A stretch of 64,000 nucleotides of DNA from CAVXJN01 sp963773585. Its GTDB lineage: Bacteria; Pseudomonadota; Gammaproteobacteria; JASBUN01. How positions within the stretch are numbered: the stretch's first letter is position 1; each line of letters starts with the position of its first letter. The DNA is taken from positions 372,001-436,000 of the forward strand of contig CAVZBR010000001.1 in assembly GCA_963773585.1 (NCBI GenBank). The letters run 5' to 3'. A program made the position numbers and the translations under genes. The notes below the pieces were generated by a model. The model searched no databases and was not told the origin of the DNA. It saw only the letters and a program-made list of their open reading frames with translations. Shown here piece by piece: positions 35,434 to 46,384 of this stretch.

Positions 35434-35868
35434 ATGCGAGAGTTGGACGAAATCGTCGAAACCTTCGACCTGCTGGGCGACTGGGACGCACGGTACCAGT
35501 ATCTGGTGGAGTTGGGTGAACAAATGGAGCCCATGCCGGATGAGGAGAAATCCGAACGCAACCGGGTAAAGGGCTGTATGAGCCAGGTGTGGGTGCAGGC
35601 GTTCGTCGATTCCGCCGACCGCACCAAGCTGCGCTACCATGGCGATTGCGATACTGCGGTGATCAAGGGTGTGCTTGCACTGTTGATCAAGATGGCATCG
35701 GGCAAGAGCATGCGGGACGTGGAAGCGCTCGACGTCGACGAGGTATTCGAGCGGCTCAATCTCGATGAGCATTTGTCGCCCAATCGACACGTTGGCGTAT
35801 ACGCGATCGTAGAACTGATGAAATCCCAGGCCCGGGAATTAGCGCGAAAACAATCCCAAGTCGCGTGA
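35434..35868 (+). CDS. sufE: Sulfur acceptor protein SufE
   Basis: The 144-residue protein is SufE, which accepts persulfide sulfur from a cysteine desulfurase and passes it to SufB. The reactive Cys is in RVKGCMSQVWV (about residue 49). Its normal partner SufS is not encoded between sufD and sufE or elsewhere in this window, so it must come from elsewhere in the genome. The gene closes the operon; the convergent EcsC-like gene starts 4 bp later. Confidence 0.95.
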   Translation: MRELDEIVETFDLLGDWDARYQYLVELGEQMEPMPDEEKSERNRVKGCMSQVWVQAFVDSADRTKLRYHGDCDTAVIKGVLALLIKMASGKSMRDVEALDVDEVFERLNLDEHLSPNRHVGVYAIVELMKSQARELARKQSQVA

Positions 35869-35872
35869 ATCG

Positions 35873-36691
35873 TCAGGGCATCGCCCGTTTCTGGCTGGTA
35901 GTCTCTTCTTGACGAAGTCGTTCGAAGGCTGCCTGCACGGGGCCGCTGCCGTATTTGCGTTCCAGGCGCCTGATTGTGAAGTGGCCGCGGGCCACGTCCT
36001 GAAAGTGATCCAGGAACAAGACGTTCAACGCGGCGCCGGTTACGGCTCCGGCGACGGGCACTAGTTGCGCCGCTGCCTTATTTGAAACCACTACGCCATA
36101 GCGCGCGGCCACGCTGCGCAGAAAATTGCTGGCTGCTGGTACGCCGAACCCGCCTCCGGATTTGATCACGTTGGTCAACTGCATGCTCAACGCCAGGCGC
36201 AGGCCGTAGTAACCGGATTCGGTGGCATCGTCATCGTGGGTGCGGCCGCCGAGGGCGAACACTTCCACGCACGCCATTCGCGCCTCCAGGCTGTCGAGAT
36301 TCTCGCCCTGACAGCGGGCGACGTCGGCAATGGAGCGCAACATCAACCCTGTGGTGATCGGCAACTCAGCTGCCAGACCCATGGCGCCGAAGAACCCGCC
36401 CAGGGCGCCGCTACCGCCGGCAAGCAGCTTGTGTAAGCGGTCCTTGGGTTCGCCTTCGTAGGAAGGCGGCAGGGAACGGATGGCGGTTTCGGTGATGCGT
36501 CGCAGGCTGGATTCCGTCGCGCTCTGCACCACCTTTCTCCATTTTTCCGGCAGCATCCCCACGGCTTGTTCCATCGGAACTCCGATCAGGCTGCTCAGTT
36601 TTGCCGCGAAGGAAGGGTTTTCGAGATAGCGATACGCCCAGCGCAAATCGGCCAGGTCCCGGTCGTCCCAAGGTTTGGCGGCTGATTCCAT
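35873..36691 (-). CDS. EcsC family protein
   Basis: The 272-residue protein matches the EcsC family: an N-terminal helical region, a Gly-rich amphipathic stretch (LLAGGSGALGGFFGAMGLAAELPITTGLMLRSIADVAR) and a second Ala-rich region (LVPVAGAVTGAALNVLFLDHF). These proteins are probably membrane-associated, with unknown function. An ATG at 36691 with ACAGGAA upstream is chosen over a GTG at 36712. It has no clear operon partner. Confidence 0.85.
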   Translation of the reverse strand: MESAAKPWDDRDLADLRWAYRYLENPSFAAKLSSLIGVPMEQAVGMLPEKWRKVVQSATESSLRRITETAIRSLPPSYEGEPKDRLHKLLAGGSGALGGFFGAMGLAAELPITTGLMLRSIADVARCQGENLDSLEARMACVEVFALGGRTHDDDATESGYYGLRLALSMQLTNVIKSGGGFGVPAASNFLRSVAARYGVVVSNKAAAQLVPVAGAVTGAALNVLFLDHFQDVARGHFTIRRLERKYGSGPVQAAFERLRQEETTSQKRAMP

Positions 36692-36745
36692 GGCATTCCT
36701 GTGGGTGAGCACGTCGTCCCAGCTTAGAACAAGGTCGGCGGGCTG

Positions 36746-38095
36746 TCAGACCGGAAACATTTCCTCGTTGCCGAGCAGTTCCCGAATCAGGCGGTCGCGG
36801 TCCAGGTTGCGGCCGGTGTGGGCCGTGACCGACAGCGCGTCGCGATAGGCATTGCCCAGGCAGGTGGAGGCGCCCGGCGACGGGGTGAGATTGAAGATGA
36901 CGCCGGTGCCCGGGTTGATCGAGGCTTCGCCCAATTGCAGACGGGCGTTTTCCCGGTCGATGACCTGGGGCCGCAGACCGCCGTAACCCTTGGCGAATTC
37001 CAGCTCCTGCAGGGTCAGTGACGGAATGATTTTGCGCACGTCCTTGAGGAACAATCGCCGCCGCACCAGCGGTACTTCGAACAGAATATTGCGCACGATG
37101 TAATTGCGGATATCCCGATCCTTCAACAGATCCCAGAACACCCGTGCGACGCCCATGTCCGGCTTCAACACCTTGAAAAACTCACCGTAAGTGCCCGGGC
37201 GGTAGCGTTCCATCTTCGGCAACAGCAATGCCGTGGGACCGATCCGGGTGCGGTCCGGAATCGTCAGATCGGGGTCGGCATGCAGCGCCGCGAACGGCAG
37301 CTTCGGATTCTGCACCGTATACACTTTGCCATTGATGCGTTTAGGCACGAAATAGAAGCTGCCGGCCATCGGCAGAATGGAATACTGCAGGCCGTAGCCC
37401 ATACGATGGGCGTAGAGCAGGCTGTGGGGTCCGGCGGAAATTACCAGCGAGCGTGCCTGCACCGAGCCGCGGTCAGTGGTGAGCAGAAATTCCCCGTCCC
37501 GCTCGACGATGGACTGCACTTTGGTGCCCAGGTGCAGATCGGTATGCTTGTTTTCGGCTTCGGCGTTGCGGACGAACGAACTCGATAACTTGCCGTAGTC
37601 CACGGCGCACACTTCGGTGGTCGTGCCGCTGGCGATAATGGGTTCCGGCCGCAGGCGTCCGTCCACCAGCGCCACTGCCGGTTCGAGTTCGGCGATGTGC
37701 TGCGCATTCCAAAGTTCCATGTAGGGGAACGCGTCTGCGAATTCGCCGTGCCGCCGGCGCATGGTTTCCACTTCCTGCTCGCCGACACCCAGCACCATTT
37801 TCGGATACACGCGCATCGCTTCGCGGGCGTCGGGCATCAGTTCGCCGTAGCGCAATATCATGCCGGCAATCTGTTTGACTCTAATGGCCTTCTCGAGCGT
37901 GTAATTGGTCTCGATATCGCCGCAGTGCAACGTCTGGCTGTTCGCGCGCGCGCTTGAATTCAGCGGCGCAATGCTGTCGTATTTTTCGAACAACGCCACC
38001 GACGCCACGTCGCTGTAGCGCGCCAAAGTAAAAAACAACGCGCAACCGGAAATGCCGCCGCCAATGATTGCTACTTCGTAGCGTCGGGGGCTCAT
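36746..38095 (-). CDS. FAD-dependent oxidoreductase, malate:quinone oxidoreductase-like
   Basis: The 449-residue protein starts with a Rossmann FAD motif (YEVAIIGGGISGCALFFTLARY) and has SARANSQTLHCGDIETNY, similar to the SSLNNAGTGHSA-type region in Mqo and related DAO flavoproteins. The C-terminal GYGGLRPQVIDRE and GTGVIFNLTPSPGASTCLGNA segments also fit that group. It probably oxidises a hydroxy acid such as malate and reduces quinone at the inner membrane. It is somewhat shorter than E. coli Mqo, so the substrate is not certain. Confidence 0.8.
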   Translation of the reverse strand: MSPRRYEVAIIGGGISGCALFFTLARYSDVASVALFEKYDSIAPLNSSARANSQTLHCGDIETNYTLEKAIRVKQIAGMILRYGELMPDAREAMRVYPKMVLGVGEQEVETMRRRHGEFADAFPYMELWNAQHIAELEPAVALVDGRLRPEPIIASGTTTEVCAVDYGKLSSSFVRNAEAENKHTDLHLGTKVQSIVERDGEFLLTTDRGSVQARSLVISAGPHSLLYAHRMGYGLQYSILPMAGSFYFVPKRINGKVYTVQNPKLPFAALHADPDLTIPDRTRIGPTALLLPKMERYRPGTYGEFFKVLKPDMGVARVFWDLLKDRDIRNYIVRNILFEVPLVRRRLFLKDVRKIIPSLTLQELEFAKGYGGLRPQVIDRENARLQLGEASINPGTGVIFNLTPSPGASTCLGNAYRDALSVTAHTGRNLDRDRLIRELLGNEEMFPV

Positions 38096-38260
38096 GAAGG
38101 GATCAAATGGAATGGCTGCCGAGCGAGGAACATGTGGCTCGCGAGGTTACCGGAACCGCACAGATGATGCCATAGCCACGCCGCAGCGCGGTGCCACGGC
38201 GCGCGTCCGATTAGCTGAATTTCCATGACTCGCTGGGCGTTGGATGCGGCACTGCCCGCG

Positions 38261-41200
38261 TCAATTGCGCCAGCCCCGTTCGTTGAGAAATTCTTTCAGG
38301 ATGCGGGCGGTATGGGACTTCGACTTCGACGCCGCAACCTGCTCCGGCGGACCCTGCGCAACGATACGTCCGCCACCGTCGCCGCCCTCCGGTCCCAGAT
38401 CGATCAGCCAGTCGGCTTCCGCCAGGACATCGAGGTTGTGTTCGATCACCACTACCGAGTGCCCGGCGTCCACCAGCCGGTGCAGCACCCGTATCAGCTT
38501 TTCCACATCGGCCATGTGCAGGCCCACGGTCGGTTCGTCCAGCACATACAACGTTTGCCGTCCGCTGCGCGGTTGCGCGTCGCCGGCGGCACGGGCATCG
38601 TCCACCGGACGCGCTTTGGCAAGTTCGGTGACCAGCTTGATGCGTTGCGCTTCACCGCCGGACAAGGTCGGGCTCGGTTGGCCGAGGGTCAGATAGCCAA
38701 GGCCCACGTCCTGCAACAAGCGCAGTGAATGATGAATCGCCGGATGGGCCTGGAAAAAGGTCACCGCGTCGTCCACGTCCATGGCCAGCACTTCGGCAAC
38801 GTTCTGGTCCTTATAGGTCACCGTCATGGTTTCGGCATTGAAACGCGCGCCGCCGCACACTTCGCAGGGCACCTTCACATCCGGCAGGAAACTCATTTCG
38901 ATTTTCTTGAAGCCCTGACCTTCGCAGCCTTCACAGCGACCGCCGGAAGTGTTGAACGAGAAACGGCCGGGGCCGTAGGCGCGGATGCGCGCTTCCGGGG
39001 TCGCCGCGAACAACTTGCGCACCCGGTCCCAGATGCCGATGTAGGTGGCCGGGCAGGAGCGCGGCGTTTTGCCGATCGGCGTCTGGTCCACTTCCAGCAC
39101 CCGATCAATATGTTCCGCACCCAGTAATTCACGACAACCGTGGAGTGCCGCGCGTTTTCGCCGCCTGCGCGCCACCTGTTGCTGCACGTTGTCGCGCAGC
39201 ACGTCGCGCACCAGGGAACTTTTGCCGCTGCCGGACACGCCGCTGACGCATACCAGTCGCTGCAGTGGAAACTTGGCGTTGACGTTTTTCAGGTTGTGGA
39301 GGCTGGCGCCCACCACCGAGAGCGTGTCCACTGCGGCGGGTGCGGACTTCGCGCGCAACGAGGTCGGCCGCCGCGGCAGCATTGGATGCTGCAGGGGCTT
39401 GGCGAGGGCGCGGCCGGTGACCGAGTCGCGCGCCTGCATCAATTGGTGCACCGTGCCTTCCGCGACCACCCGACCGCCCTGTACGCCGGCGCCGGGTCCC
39501 AGGTCGACCACATGCTGGGCGCTGCGAATGGTGTCTTCGTCGTGTTCCACCACCACCACCGTATTGCCCTTGTCCTCCAGCTTGCGCAGGGTATCGAGCA
39601 GCATCCGGTTGTCCCGCGGATGCAGGCCAATGGTGGGTTCGTCGAGGATGTAACACACGCCGCGCAAGTTGGAACCCAATTGCGATGCGAGCCGGATGCG
39701 TTGGGCTTCGCCGCCGGACAAGGTCGGTGCGGCGCGGTCCAGGCCCAGATACCCCAAGCCGACTTCATTCAAAAAACGCAACCGCGCCCGCAATTCCGCC
39801 AGCAAATCCCGGGCGATGTCGGCGTCCCGGCCGCGCAGACGCAGTTTGTCGAAATGTTTTTCCGCGGCAGCCACCGGCAGAGCTGCGTATTCGGCAATGG
39901 AGCGGTCATGAAAGCGCACCGCAAGAGCTTCCGGCCGCAGGCGCCGGCCTTCGCACTCGGGACAGACATGCTCGGCGCCTTCGTACCAGTCGTTCCACCA
40001 GATTTCCTCGCCGGTCTGCTCCTCGTCGAAATCCTGCAGTTCCATGCCGGTGCCGAAACACGACGGGCACCAGCCGTGCTTGGAGTTGTAGGAAAACATG
40101 CGCGGGTCCAGCTCGTCGAAGCTGGTGCCGCAACTGGGGCAGGCGCGCTCGGTGGAGAAGATGGTTTCCTTGTGTTTGCCTTTGCCCGTGGTCGCCACCT
40201 GCACTCGGCCATTGCCGTATTCGAGCGCCTTGCGCAGCGCGTCGCGCAGCACTGTTTCATTGCGGCTTTGCACGCGCACTTCGCCCAAGGGCAGATCGAT
40301 ATTGTGTTCGGCGAAACGATCCAGCCTGGGCCACGGTTCGGTGGGCAGCAGTTCGCCGTCCACACGAAGCTGTTGGAAACCCTTGGCCGCAGCCCATTTC
40401 GCCAGATCGGTGTAATACCCTTTGCGCGCCACTACCAGGGGTGCATACAACTGCACGGTGCGCTCGCGGAAGTTGCGCTGCAGTTGGGCGACGATCGCTT
40501 CCAGGGTCTGGGGCTCGATGGGTACGTCGCATTCAGGACAGTACTGGGTGCCGAGCTTGACGAACAGCAAGCGCAGGAAGTGATAGATCTCGGTCATGGT
40601 GGCGACGGTGCTCTTGCGTCCGCCGCGGCTGGTGCGCTGCTCGATGGCGACCGTTGGCGGAATGCCGTACACGGCGTCCACATCGGGCCGCGCCGACGGC
40701 TGCACGAACTGGCGCGCGTAGGCGTTCAACGACTCCAGATACCGGCGCTGACCTTCGTTGAACAGGATGTCGAAGGCCACGGTGCTTTTGCCGGAACCGG
40801 AAACACCGGTGATCACCGTGAACTTGTCGCGGGGAATGCGGATGTCGACATTGCGCAGGTTGTGTTCGCGGGCGTGACGAATCTCGATCGCATCGTGGGC
40901 TTTCACTTTCTCGCGTGCGGCCGGTGCCGGCAGCAGTGCCTGCTGGCGCAGCGCGGCATTGTTGGCGGCGTAGTCGCGCAATGCTTTGCCGGTATGGCTC
41001 CCGCTATCGGCGGCGACCTGGGCCGGGGCGCCCGTGCACAAAATACGCCCGCCGCCGTCGCCGCCCTCGGGCCCCAGATCGATGATCCAGTCGCTGGCGG
41101 CGATGACGTCGAGGTTATGTTCGATCACTACCAGCGAGTGGCCTTCGGTCAACAATGCGCGGAAGGCGCGCAGCAAGGTCGCGATATCGTCGAAGTGCAA

Positions 41201-43831
41201 TCCGGTGGTGGGCTCGTCGAACAGGAACAGGCGTGGACCGGACAGCGCGTTCTTACCGCTGCTCTTGGCTTTGGCGAGAAACCCGGCCAGCTTCAGACGC
41301 TGCGCTTCGCCACCGGAAAGGGTCGGTACGGGTTGTCCCAGGCGCAGATAGCGCAGTCCCACCGCGGCCAAAGGCTCCAGGGCCGTCAGCACATCGCTTT
41401 GGCCGGCGAAGAAGTCGACGGCCTCCGACACCGTCATCGCCAGCACGTCGGCGATGGACTTGCCCGGCAGCAGTTTCACTTCCAGCACTTCCGGGCGATA
41501 GCGCTTACCGTCGCAGTCCGGACAGCGGATGTAGACATCGGACAGGAATTGCATTTCCACGTGTTCGAAACCGGACCCGTTGCAGGTCGGGCAGCGGCCG
41601 GTGCCGGAATTGAAGCTGAACGTGCCTGGCGTGTAGCCCCGTTCCTTCGCCAGCGGCTCGGCGGCGAACAGTTTGCGGATGCCGTCGAAGGCGCCGACAT
41701 AGCTGGCGGGATTGGAGCGCGCCGTCTTGCCGATGGGCGATTGATCCACCAGCACCACGTCGTCGATGTATTGATCGCCGAAGATCGCATCGTGCTCGCC
41801 CGGTTGTTCCACCGGCTTGCCTTTGCGTTTGCGCAAGGCGTTGTAGAGTACGTCCTGGATCAGAGTGGATTTGCCCGAGCCGGACACGCCGGTGATTGCC
41901 ACCAGGCGTTGCAGCGGAATCGCGGCATCGACGCTCTGCAGGTTATGTTCCCGCGCGCCCTTGATTTCCAGCCAACGGCTGTCGGCGTCGGGCGGATTGG
42001 GCTGCGCGTCTTCGGCCACTGTCACATCGCCGCGCAGATAACGTGCGGTCAGCGAGCGCTTGTGGCCCAGCAGTTTCTGCGGCGTGCCGAAGAACATCTT
42101 TTTGCCACCCCGTTCGCCCGGACCCGGACCGATGTCGAGAATGCGGTCGGCGGCCAGCATCACCTGGGGATCGTGCTCCACCACCAGCAGAGAGTTGCCG
42201 GCATCGCGCAGCTTGTGCATGACGCCGATCACCCGGTGCATGTCGCGCGGGTGCAGGCCGATGGACGGCTCGTCCAGCACGAACAAGGTATTCACCAGCG
42301 AAGTGCCGAGCGCCGTGGTGAGATTGATGCGCTGTACTTCACCGCCGGACAGGGTGCGCGACTGGCGGTCCAGGGTCAGGTAACCAAGGCCGACATCGGT
42401 GAGGTAACGCAGGCGGCTGCGAATCTCGCCCAGCAACAGGTCGGTGGCCTGGTCCAACGGTTGGGGCAAGTGCAGTTGATCGAACAATGCGCGGCAGCGA
42501 TCCAGCGGCAGCAGCATCACATCGTGGATGGTCAGCCCGGGCAGGGCAGTGAAGGTCGCCTGATCCAGCTGCATGCGCGGCGGTCGGAAACGCTGCGTTT
42601 CGGGCAGGGCCTGCAAGGCATCGTTGCGGCTGCCCAGGCGCCACCACAAGGCTTCGTCCTTGAGCCGTGCGCCTTCGCAGTCGGGACAACGGTCGTAGGA
42701 GCGGTACTTGGATAGCAGCACGCGGATGTGCATCTTGTAGCTCTTGGATTCGAGCCAGTCGAAGAAGCGGCGCACGCCATACCAGACTTTTTCGTCCCAA
42801 CCGCCGTCGCCTTCGATCACCCAGCGCCGTTGGCTTTCGTTCAGCTTGCGCCATGGCACGTCGGTGGGGATGCCGCGCTTGCGCGCATAGCGCATCAGAT
42901 CGCCTTGCGACTCGATGTAGCTGTCGGTCTGGAACGGCTTCACCGCGCCTTCGGCCAGAGTCTTGCTCGGATCCGGGATCACCAGGTCGTAGTCGATGCC
43001 CATGACCCGGCCGAAGCCGCGGCAGGTGTCGCACGCGCCCATCGGAGAATTGAACGAGAACAGATTGGGCAGCGGTTCGCGGTATTCGATGTCGCATTCG
43101 GCGCAGTGCAGATGCGAAGAGAAACGCCATTGGCGTTTCGGCGCGCGTTGGTCATCGAGTTCGATGACACGCACGTGGCCGTCGCCGGTCTTCAGGGCGA
43201 TCTCCAACGCTTCAGTGATGCGCGGGCGATTGTCATCGCTGAGGCGCAGCCGGTCCTGCACCACTTCCAGGGTGCCTTCGTGCTCGCTGTGAATGCGGGT
43301 GTAGCCTTGCTTTTCCAGCAACCTGCGTACTTCTTCGCTGCTGAAGTTGTGGGGCACCGACACCGGAAACACGATCAACGCCCGCGCGCCGGATTCGGCA
43401 CGCTGCAACAGCGTCTGCAAGATGCTCTGCGCATCGTCCCGACGCACCGGCTCGCCGCAGCCGCGACAGTGCAGGGCGGCGGCGCGAGCGAACAGCAGTT
43501 TCAGATGATCGTTGAGCTCGGTCATGGTGCCGACCGTGGAGCGCGAGGTGCGCACGGGATTGGTCTGATCGATGGCGATGGCGGGCGGGATGCCGTCGAT
43601 GCGATCCACCTGGGGCTTGTCCATTCGATCCAGGAACTGGCGCGCATAGGGCGAGAACGTTTCGACGTAGCGGCGCTGGCCCTCGGCATAGACTGTGTCG
43701 AACGCCAGGGACGACTTGCCGGAACCGGACACGCCGGTCACGACGATCAGTTCGTACAGCGGTAATTTCAGGGACAGGTCCTGCAGATTGTTCTGCCGGG
43801 CGCCCTCCACCAATATGCGGTCGTTGGCCAT
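38261..43831 (-). CDS. uvrA: Double-length UvrA-family excinuclease subunit (fused tandem UvrA)
   Basis: The roughly 1856-residue protein is two UvrA-like halves joined end to end. Standard UvrA is about 940 residues with two ABC ATPase sites; here four Walker A motifs (GVSGSGKS) appear near residues 31, 647, 1007 and 1530, each with matching LSGGEAQRI/L-type signature motifs. Zinc-finger Cys pairs are present in both halves (CHCAECDIEY... and CPTCNGSGFE in the first; CPECDVPIEP, CPSCGTSFDE and CEGCEGQGFK in the second). The first half may mimic one protomer of the UvrA dimer and the second the other. It recognises bulky DNA lesions for nucleotide excision repair. The start at 43831 begins MANDRILVEGA; an in-frame extension upstream has no UvrA similarity. 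Confidence 0.93.
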   Translation of the reverse strand: MANDRILVEGARQNNLQDLSLKLPLYELIVVTGVSGSGKSSLAFDTVYAEGQRRYVETFSPYARQFLDRMDKPQVDRIDGIPPAIAIDQTNPVRTSRSTVGTMTELNDHLKLLFARAAALHCRGCGEPVRRDDAQSILQTLLQRAESGARALIVFPVSVPHNFSSEEVRRLLEKQGYTRIHSEHEGTLEVVQDRLRLSDDNRPRITEALEIALKTGDGHVRVIELDDQRAPKRQWRFSSHLHCAECDIEYREPLPNLFSFNSPMGACDTCRGFGRVMGIDYDLVIPDPSKTLAEGAVKPFQTDSYIESQGDLMRYARKRGIPTDVPWRKLNESQRRWVIEGDGGWDEKVWYGVRRFFDWLESKSYKMHIRVLLSKYRSYDRCPDCEGARLKDEALWWRLGSRNDALQALPETQRFRPPRMQLDQATFTALPGLTIHDVMLLPLDRCRALFDQLHLPQPLDQATDLLLGEIRSRLRYLTDVGLGYLTLDRQSRTLSGGEVQRINLTTALGTSLVNTLFVLDEPSIGLHPRDMHRVIGVMHKLRDAGNSLLVVEHDPQVMLAADRILDIGPGPGERGGKKMFFGTPQKLLGHKRSLTARYLRGDVTVAEDAQPNPPDADSRWLEIKGAREHNLQSVDAAIPLQRLVAITGVSGSGKSTLIQDVLYNALRKRKGKPVEQPGEHDAIFGDQYIDDVVLVDQSPIGKTARSNPASYVGAFDGIRKLFAAEPLAKERGYTPGTFSFNSGTGRCPTCNGSGFEHVEMQFLSDVYIRCPDCDGKRYRPEVLEVKLLPGKSIADVLAMTVSEAVDFFAGQSDVLTALEPLAAVGLRYLRLGQPVPTLSGGEAQRLKLAGFLAKAKSSGKNALSGPRLFLFDEPTTGLHFDDIATLLRAFRALLTEGHSLVVIEHNLDVIAASDWIIDLGPEGGDGGGRILCTGAPAQVAADSGSHTGKALRDYAANNAALRQQALLPAPAAREKVKAHDAIEIRHAREHNLRNVDIRIPRDKFTVITGVSGSGKSTVAFDILFNEGQRRYLESLNAYARQFVQPSARPDVDAVYGIPPTVAIEQRTSRGGRKSTVATMTEIYHFLRLLFVKLGTQYCPECDVPIEPQTLEAIVAQLQRNFRERTVQLYAPLVVARKGYYTDLAKWAAAKGFQQLRVDGELLPTEPWPRLDRFAEHNIDLPLGEVRVQSRNETVLRDALRKALEYGNGRVQVATTGKGKHKETIFSTERACPSCGTSFDELDPRMFSYNSKHGWCPSCFGTGMELQDFDEEQTGEEIWWNDWYEGAEHVCPECEGRRLRPEALAVRFHDRSIAEYAALPVAAAEKHFDKLRLRGRDADIARDLLAELRARLRFLNEVGLGYLGLDRAAPTLSGGEAQRIRLASQLGSNLRGVCYILDEPTIGLHPRDNRMLLDTLRKLEDKGNTVVVVEHDEDTIRSAQHVVDLGPGAGVQGGRVVAEGTVHQLMQARDSVTGRALAKPLQHPMLPRRPTSLRAKSAPAAVDTLSVVGASLHNLKNVNAKFPLQRLVCVSGVSGSGKSSLVRDVLRDNVQQQVARRRRKRAALHGCRELLGAEHIDRVLEVDQTPIGKTPRSCPATYIGIWDRVRKLFAATPEARIRAYGPGRFSFNTSGGRCEGCEGQGFKKIEMSFLPDVKVPCEVCGGARFNAETMTVTYKDQNVAEVLAMDVDDAVTFFQAHPAIHHSLRLLQDVGLGYLTLGQPSPTLSGGEAQRIKLVTELAKARPVDDARAAGDAQPRSGRQTLYVLDEPTVGLHMADVEKLIRVLHRLVDAGHSVVVIEHNLDVLAEADWLIDLGPEGGDGGGRIVAQGPPEQVAASKSKSHTARILKEFLNERGWRN

Positions 43832-44012
43832 AGGAACCGTACGCGACCCGGTCGGGTCGCGATCAAAGAGATTGGCTACAGGAAGCCGGCATTTTACCCT
43901 AAGCCGCCCTTTGGTTTCTGCCGCGGGCGCGGTATGGATATCATGGGCGGTGGCGCCGGCCCGGGGATATTCCCGCGGGCGCGGTATGGTCGAAGCCAAC
44001 GAGAGGATTTGT

Positions 44013-44228
44013 ATGCGCTATCGTATTGATCAGGCGGCCCAACAGGCTGCTGGTACCAGCACCGAGTCGTTCGTTGTCGGATCGGTCTTTCTGGGTCTGA
44101 TCATCGGCGTCATACTGGTGTTGGTAGGTATGCGTGGCCGACAATACTGGATCGCTGTTTGGGGCGGTTCACTGGTGGTCGCCAGCGTTTTGTACCTGGG
44201 GGCCGCCGCATTGGGACTTACTGGCTGA
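44013..44228 (+). CDS. Small two-helix membrane protein
   Basis: The 71-residue protein has a polar N-terminus (MRYRIDQAAQQAAGTSTES) and two hydrophobic helices (about 21-39 and 46-66). GAGAGGA precedes the ATG. It is 15 bp upstream of a zinc-ribbon gene and likely co-transcribed with it. No function is recognised. Confidence 0.7.
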   Translation: MRYRIDQAAQQAAGTSTESFVVGSVFLGLIIGVILVLVGMRGRQYWIAVWGGSLVVASVLYLGAAALGLTG

Positions 44229-44243
44229 CGAGCGAGGTGCGCT

Positions 44244-44624
44244 ATGGTCGATCAACTCGCGTGTTGGAAATGCGGCAATACGCTGGCGTTCCTGTCCTTG
44301 GCGCTGCGCGACGAATGTCCCGCCTGCGCCGCCGAACTGCACGTATGCCGCATGTGCCGGTTCTACGATCCCCGAGTCTCGCAGGCGTGCACCGAGCCGG
44401 TTGCCGAACCGGTGCTGGACAAGGAGCGGGCGAACTTTTGCGGCTACTTTGAACCGACCCCGAATGCCTTCAGGCCGGAGGACCAAGCGGCATTGCGCGC
44501 CCGGCGGGAACTCGAGGCGTTGTTCGGTCCTGCATCCGGCGGAGACTCGAGCCTGGCCAACACTTCGGACAGCGCCCGGGAGGCACTCGACAGCTTGTTC
44601 GGCGCCCCCGGTTCCAAGCCGTGA
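44244..44624 (+). CDS. Zinc-ribbon-like protein
   Basis: The 126-residue protein has two CxxC pairs at the start (LACWKCGNTL and DECPACAAEL) that form a probable zinc ribbon, then further Cys pairs (VCRMCRFYDP) and a Cys in NFCGYFEP. The C-terminal half is charged and probably disordered. It is a conserved type of small protein in gammaproteobacteria but without known function. It follows the small membrane protein gene at 44013. Confidence 0.75.
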   Translation: MVDQLACWKCGNTLAFLSLALRDECPACAAELHVCRMCRFYDPRVSQACTEPVAEPVLDKERANFCGYFEPTPNAFRPEDQAALRARRELEALFGPASGGDSSLANTSDSAREALDSLFGAPGSKP

Positions 44625-44648
44625 TGGAATCGACCATCGTGCCAGTGC

Positions 44649-45424
44649 TCAGACAAGCAGCCGCCGCCGCACCATGACCACGGCTAAGTAGTAGCTGACG
44701 ACCGCGTACGCCGCGAGTACTCCGACGTGCAGCAAAGGTTGCGTCAACGGCAGTCCCGCAAGCAACGGGCGGCACAGTGCTACGGCGTGGGTGAGGGGCA
44801 GCACCTGCACCACACCTTGAACCACGGCCGGAAGGGTTGAGATGGGATAGAACACGCCCGAAAGCAGCAGCATGGGTGTGATCACCAGGACGAAGTAGTA
44901 GTTGAAGAAATCATAGTTCGAAGCCACCGCGCTCATGATCATCGCCGGTCCGGCGAAACAAAGCCCGGTGAGAAACACCGCCGGCAATACCCACAACGCC
45001 TGCCAGCCATGTACCACCCCCAGGATGCTGGCGACGATATAAATCGCAATACCGCTGAACAGGCTCTTGGTGGCGCACCAGACCATTTCGCCGGCGAGAA
45101 TGTCATCCACTTCGATTGGAGTTGCGAGCAGCGCCTCATAGGTGCGCTGGGGCACCATGCGCGTGAACACGGAGTACATGCCCTCGAAGGTCGCCGTGGT
45201 CATGGCCGAGGAAGCGATGATGCCGGAGGCGAGGAATGTCAGGTAGGGCATCTCCCCCATGGTGCGAATGAAGAAGCCGAGCCCGTAGCCGAGTCCCAGC
45301 AGGTACAGAGTCGGCTCGCCGAAGTTCATGACGATCGCCGGGCCCAGCAATTTGCGCCACACGCGCACATTGCGATGCCAGACGGCGAAAGCGCCGCGCC
45401 TGGCCCGCGGTAAGCGCCACCGGT

Positions 45425-45428
<4 letters not shown>
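44649..45428 (-). CDS. ABC-2 type exporter permease (NodJ-like)
   Basis: The 259-residue protein has six predicted helices and the ABC-2 permease pattern, including FGEPTLYLLGLGYGLG near the start and LLLSGVFYPISTLPAVVQ. It pairs with the NodI-type ATPase gene just upstream on the same strand. The start is taken as TTG at 45428, overlapping the ATPase stop codon by 4 bp; a GTG further in at about residue 16 is an alternative. NodIJ systems export oligosaccharides in rhizobia, but homologues elsewhere have other or unknown cargo. Confidence 0.88.
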
Positions 45429-46375
<947 letters not shown>

Positions 46376-46384
46376 CGCCGGCCC

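Noticed and set aside
35869..35872. Terminator between the convergent sufE and EcsC genes
   Set aside because: Only 4 bp separate the stop codons, so any terminator would lie inside coding sequence, and no clear stem with a T-run was found.
39140..42715. Very long plus-strand open frame of over 1100 codons
   Set aside because: It lies wholly antisense to the UvrA gene, whose motifs are unmistakable. GC-rich codon bias makes such antisense frames common.
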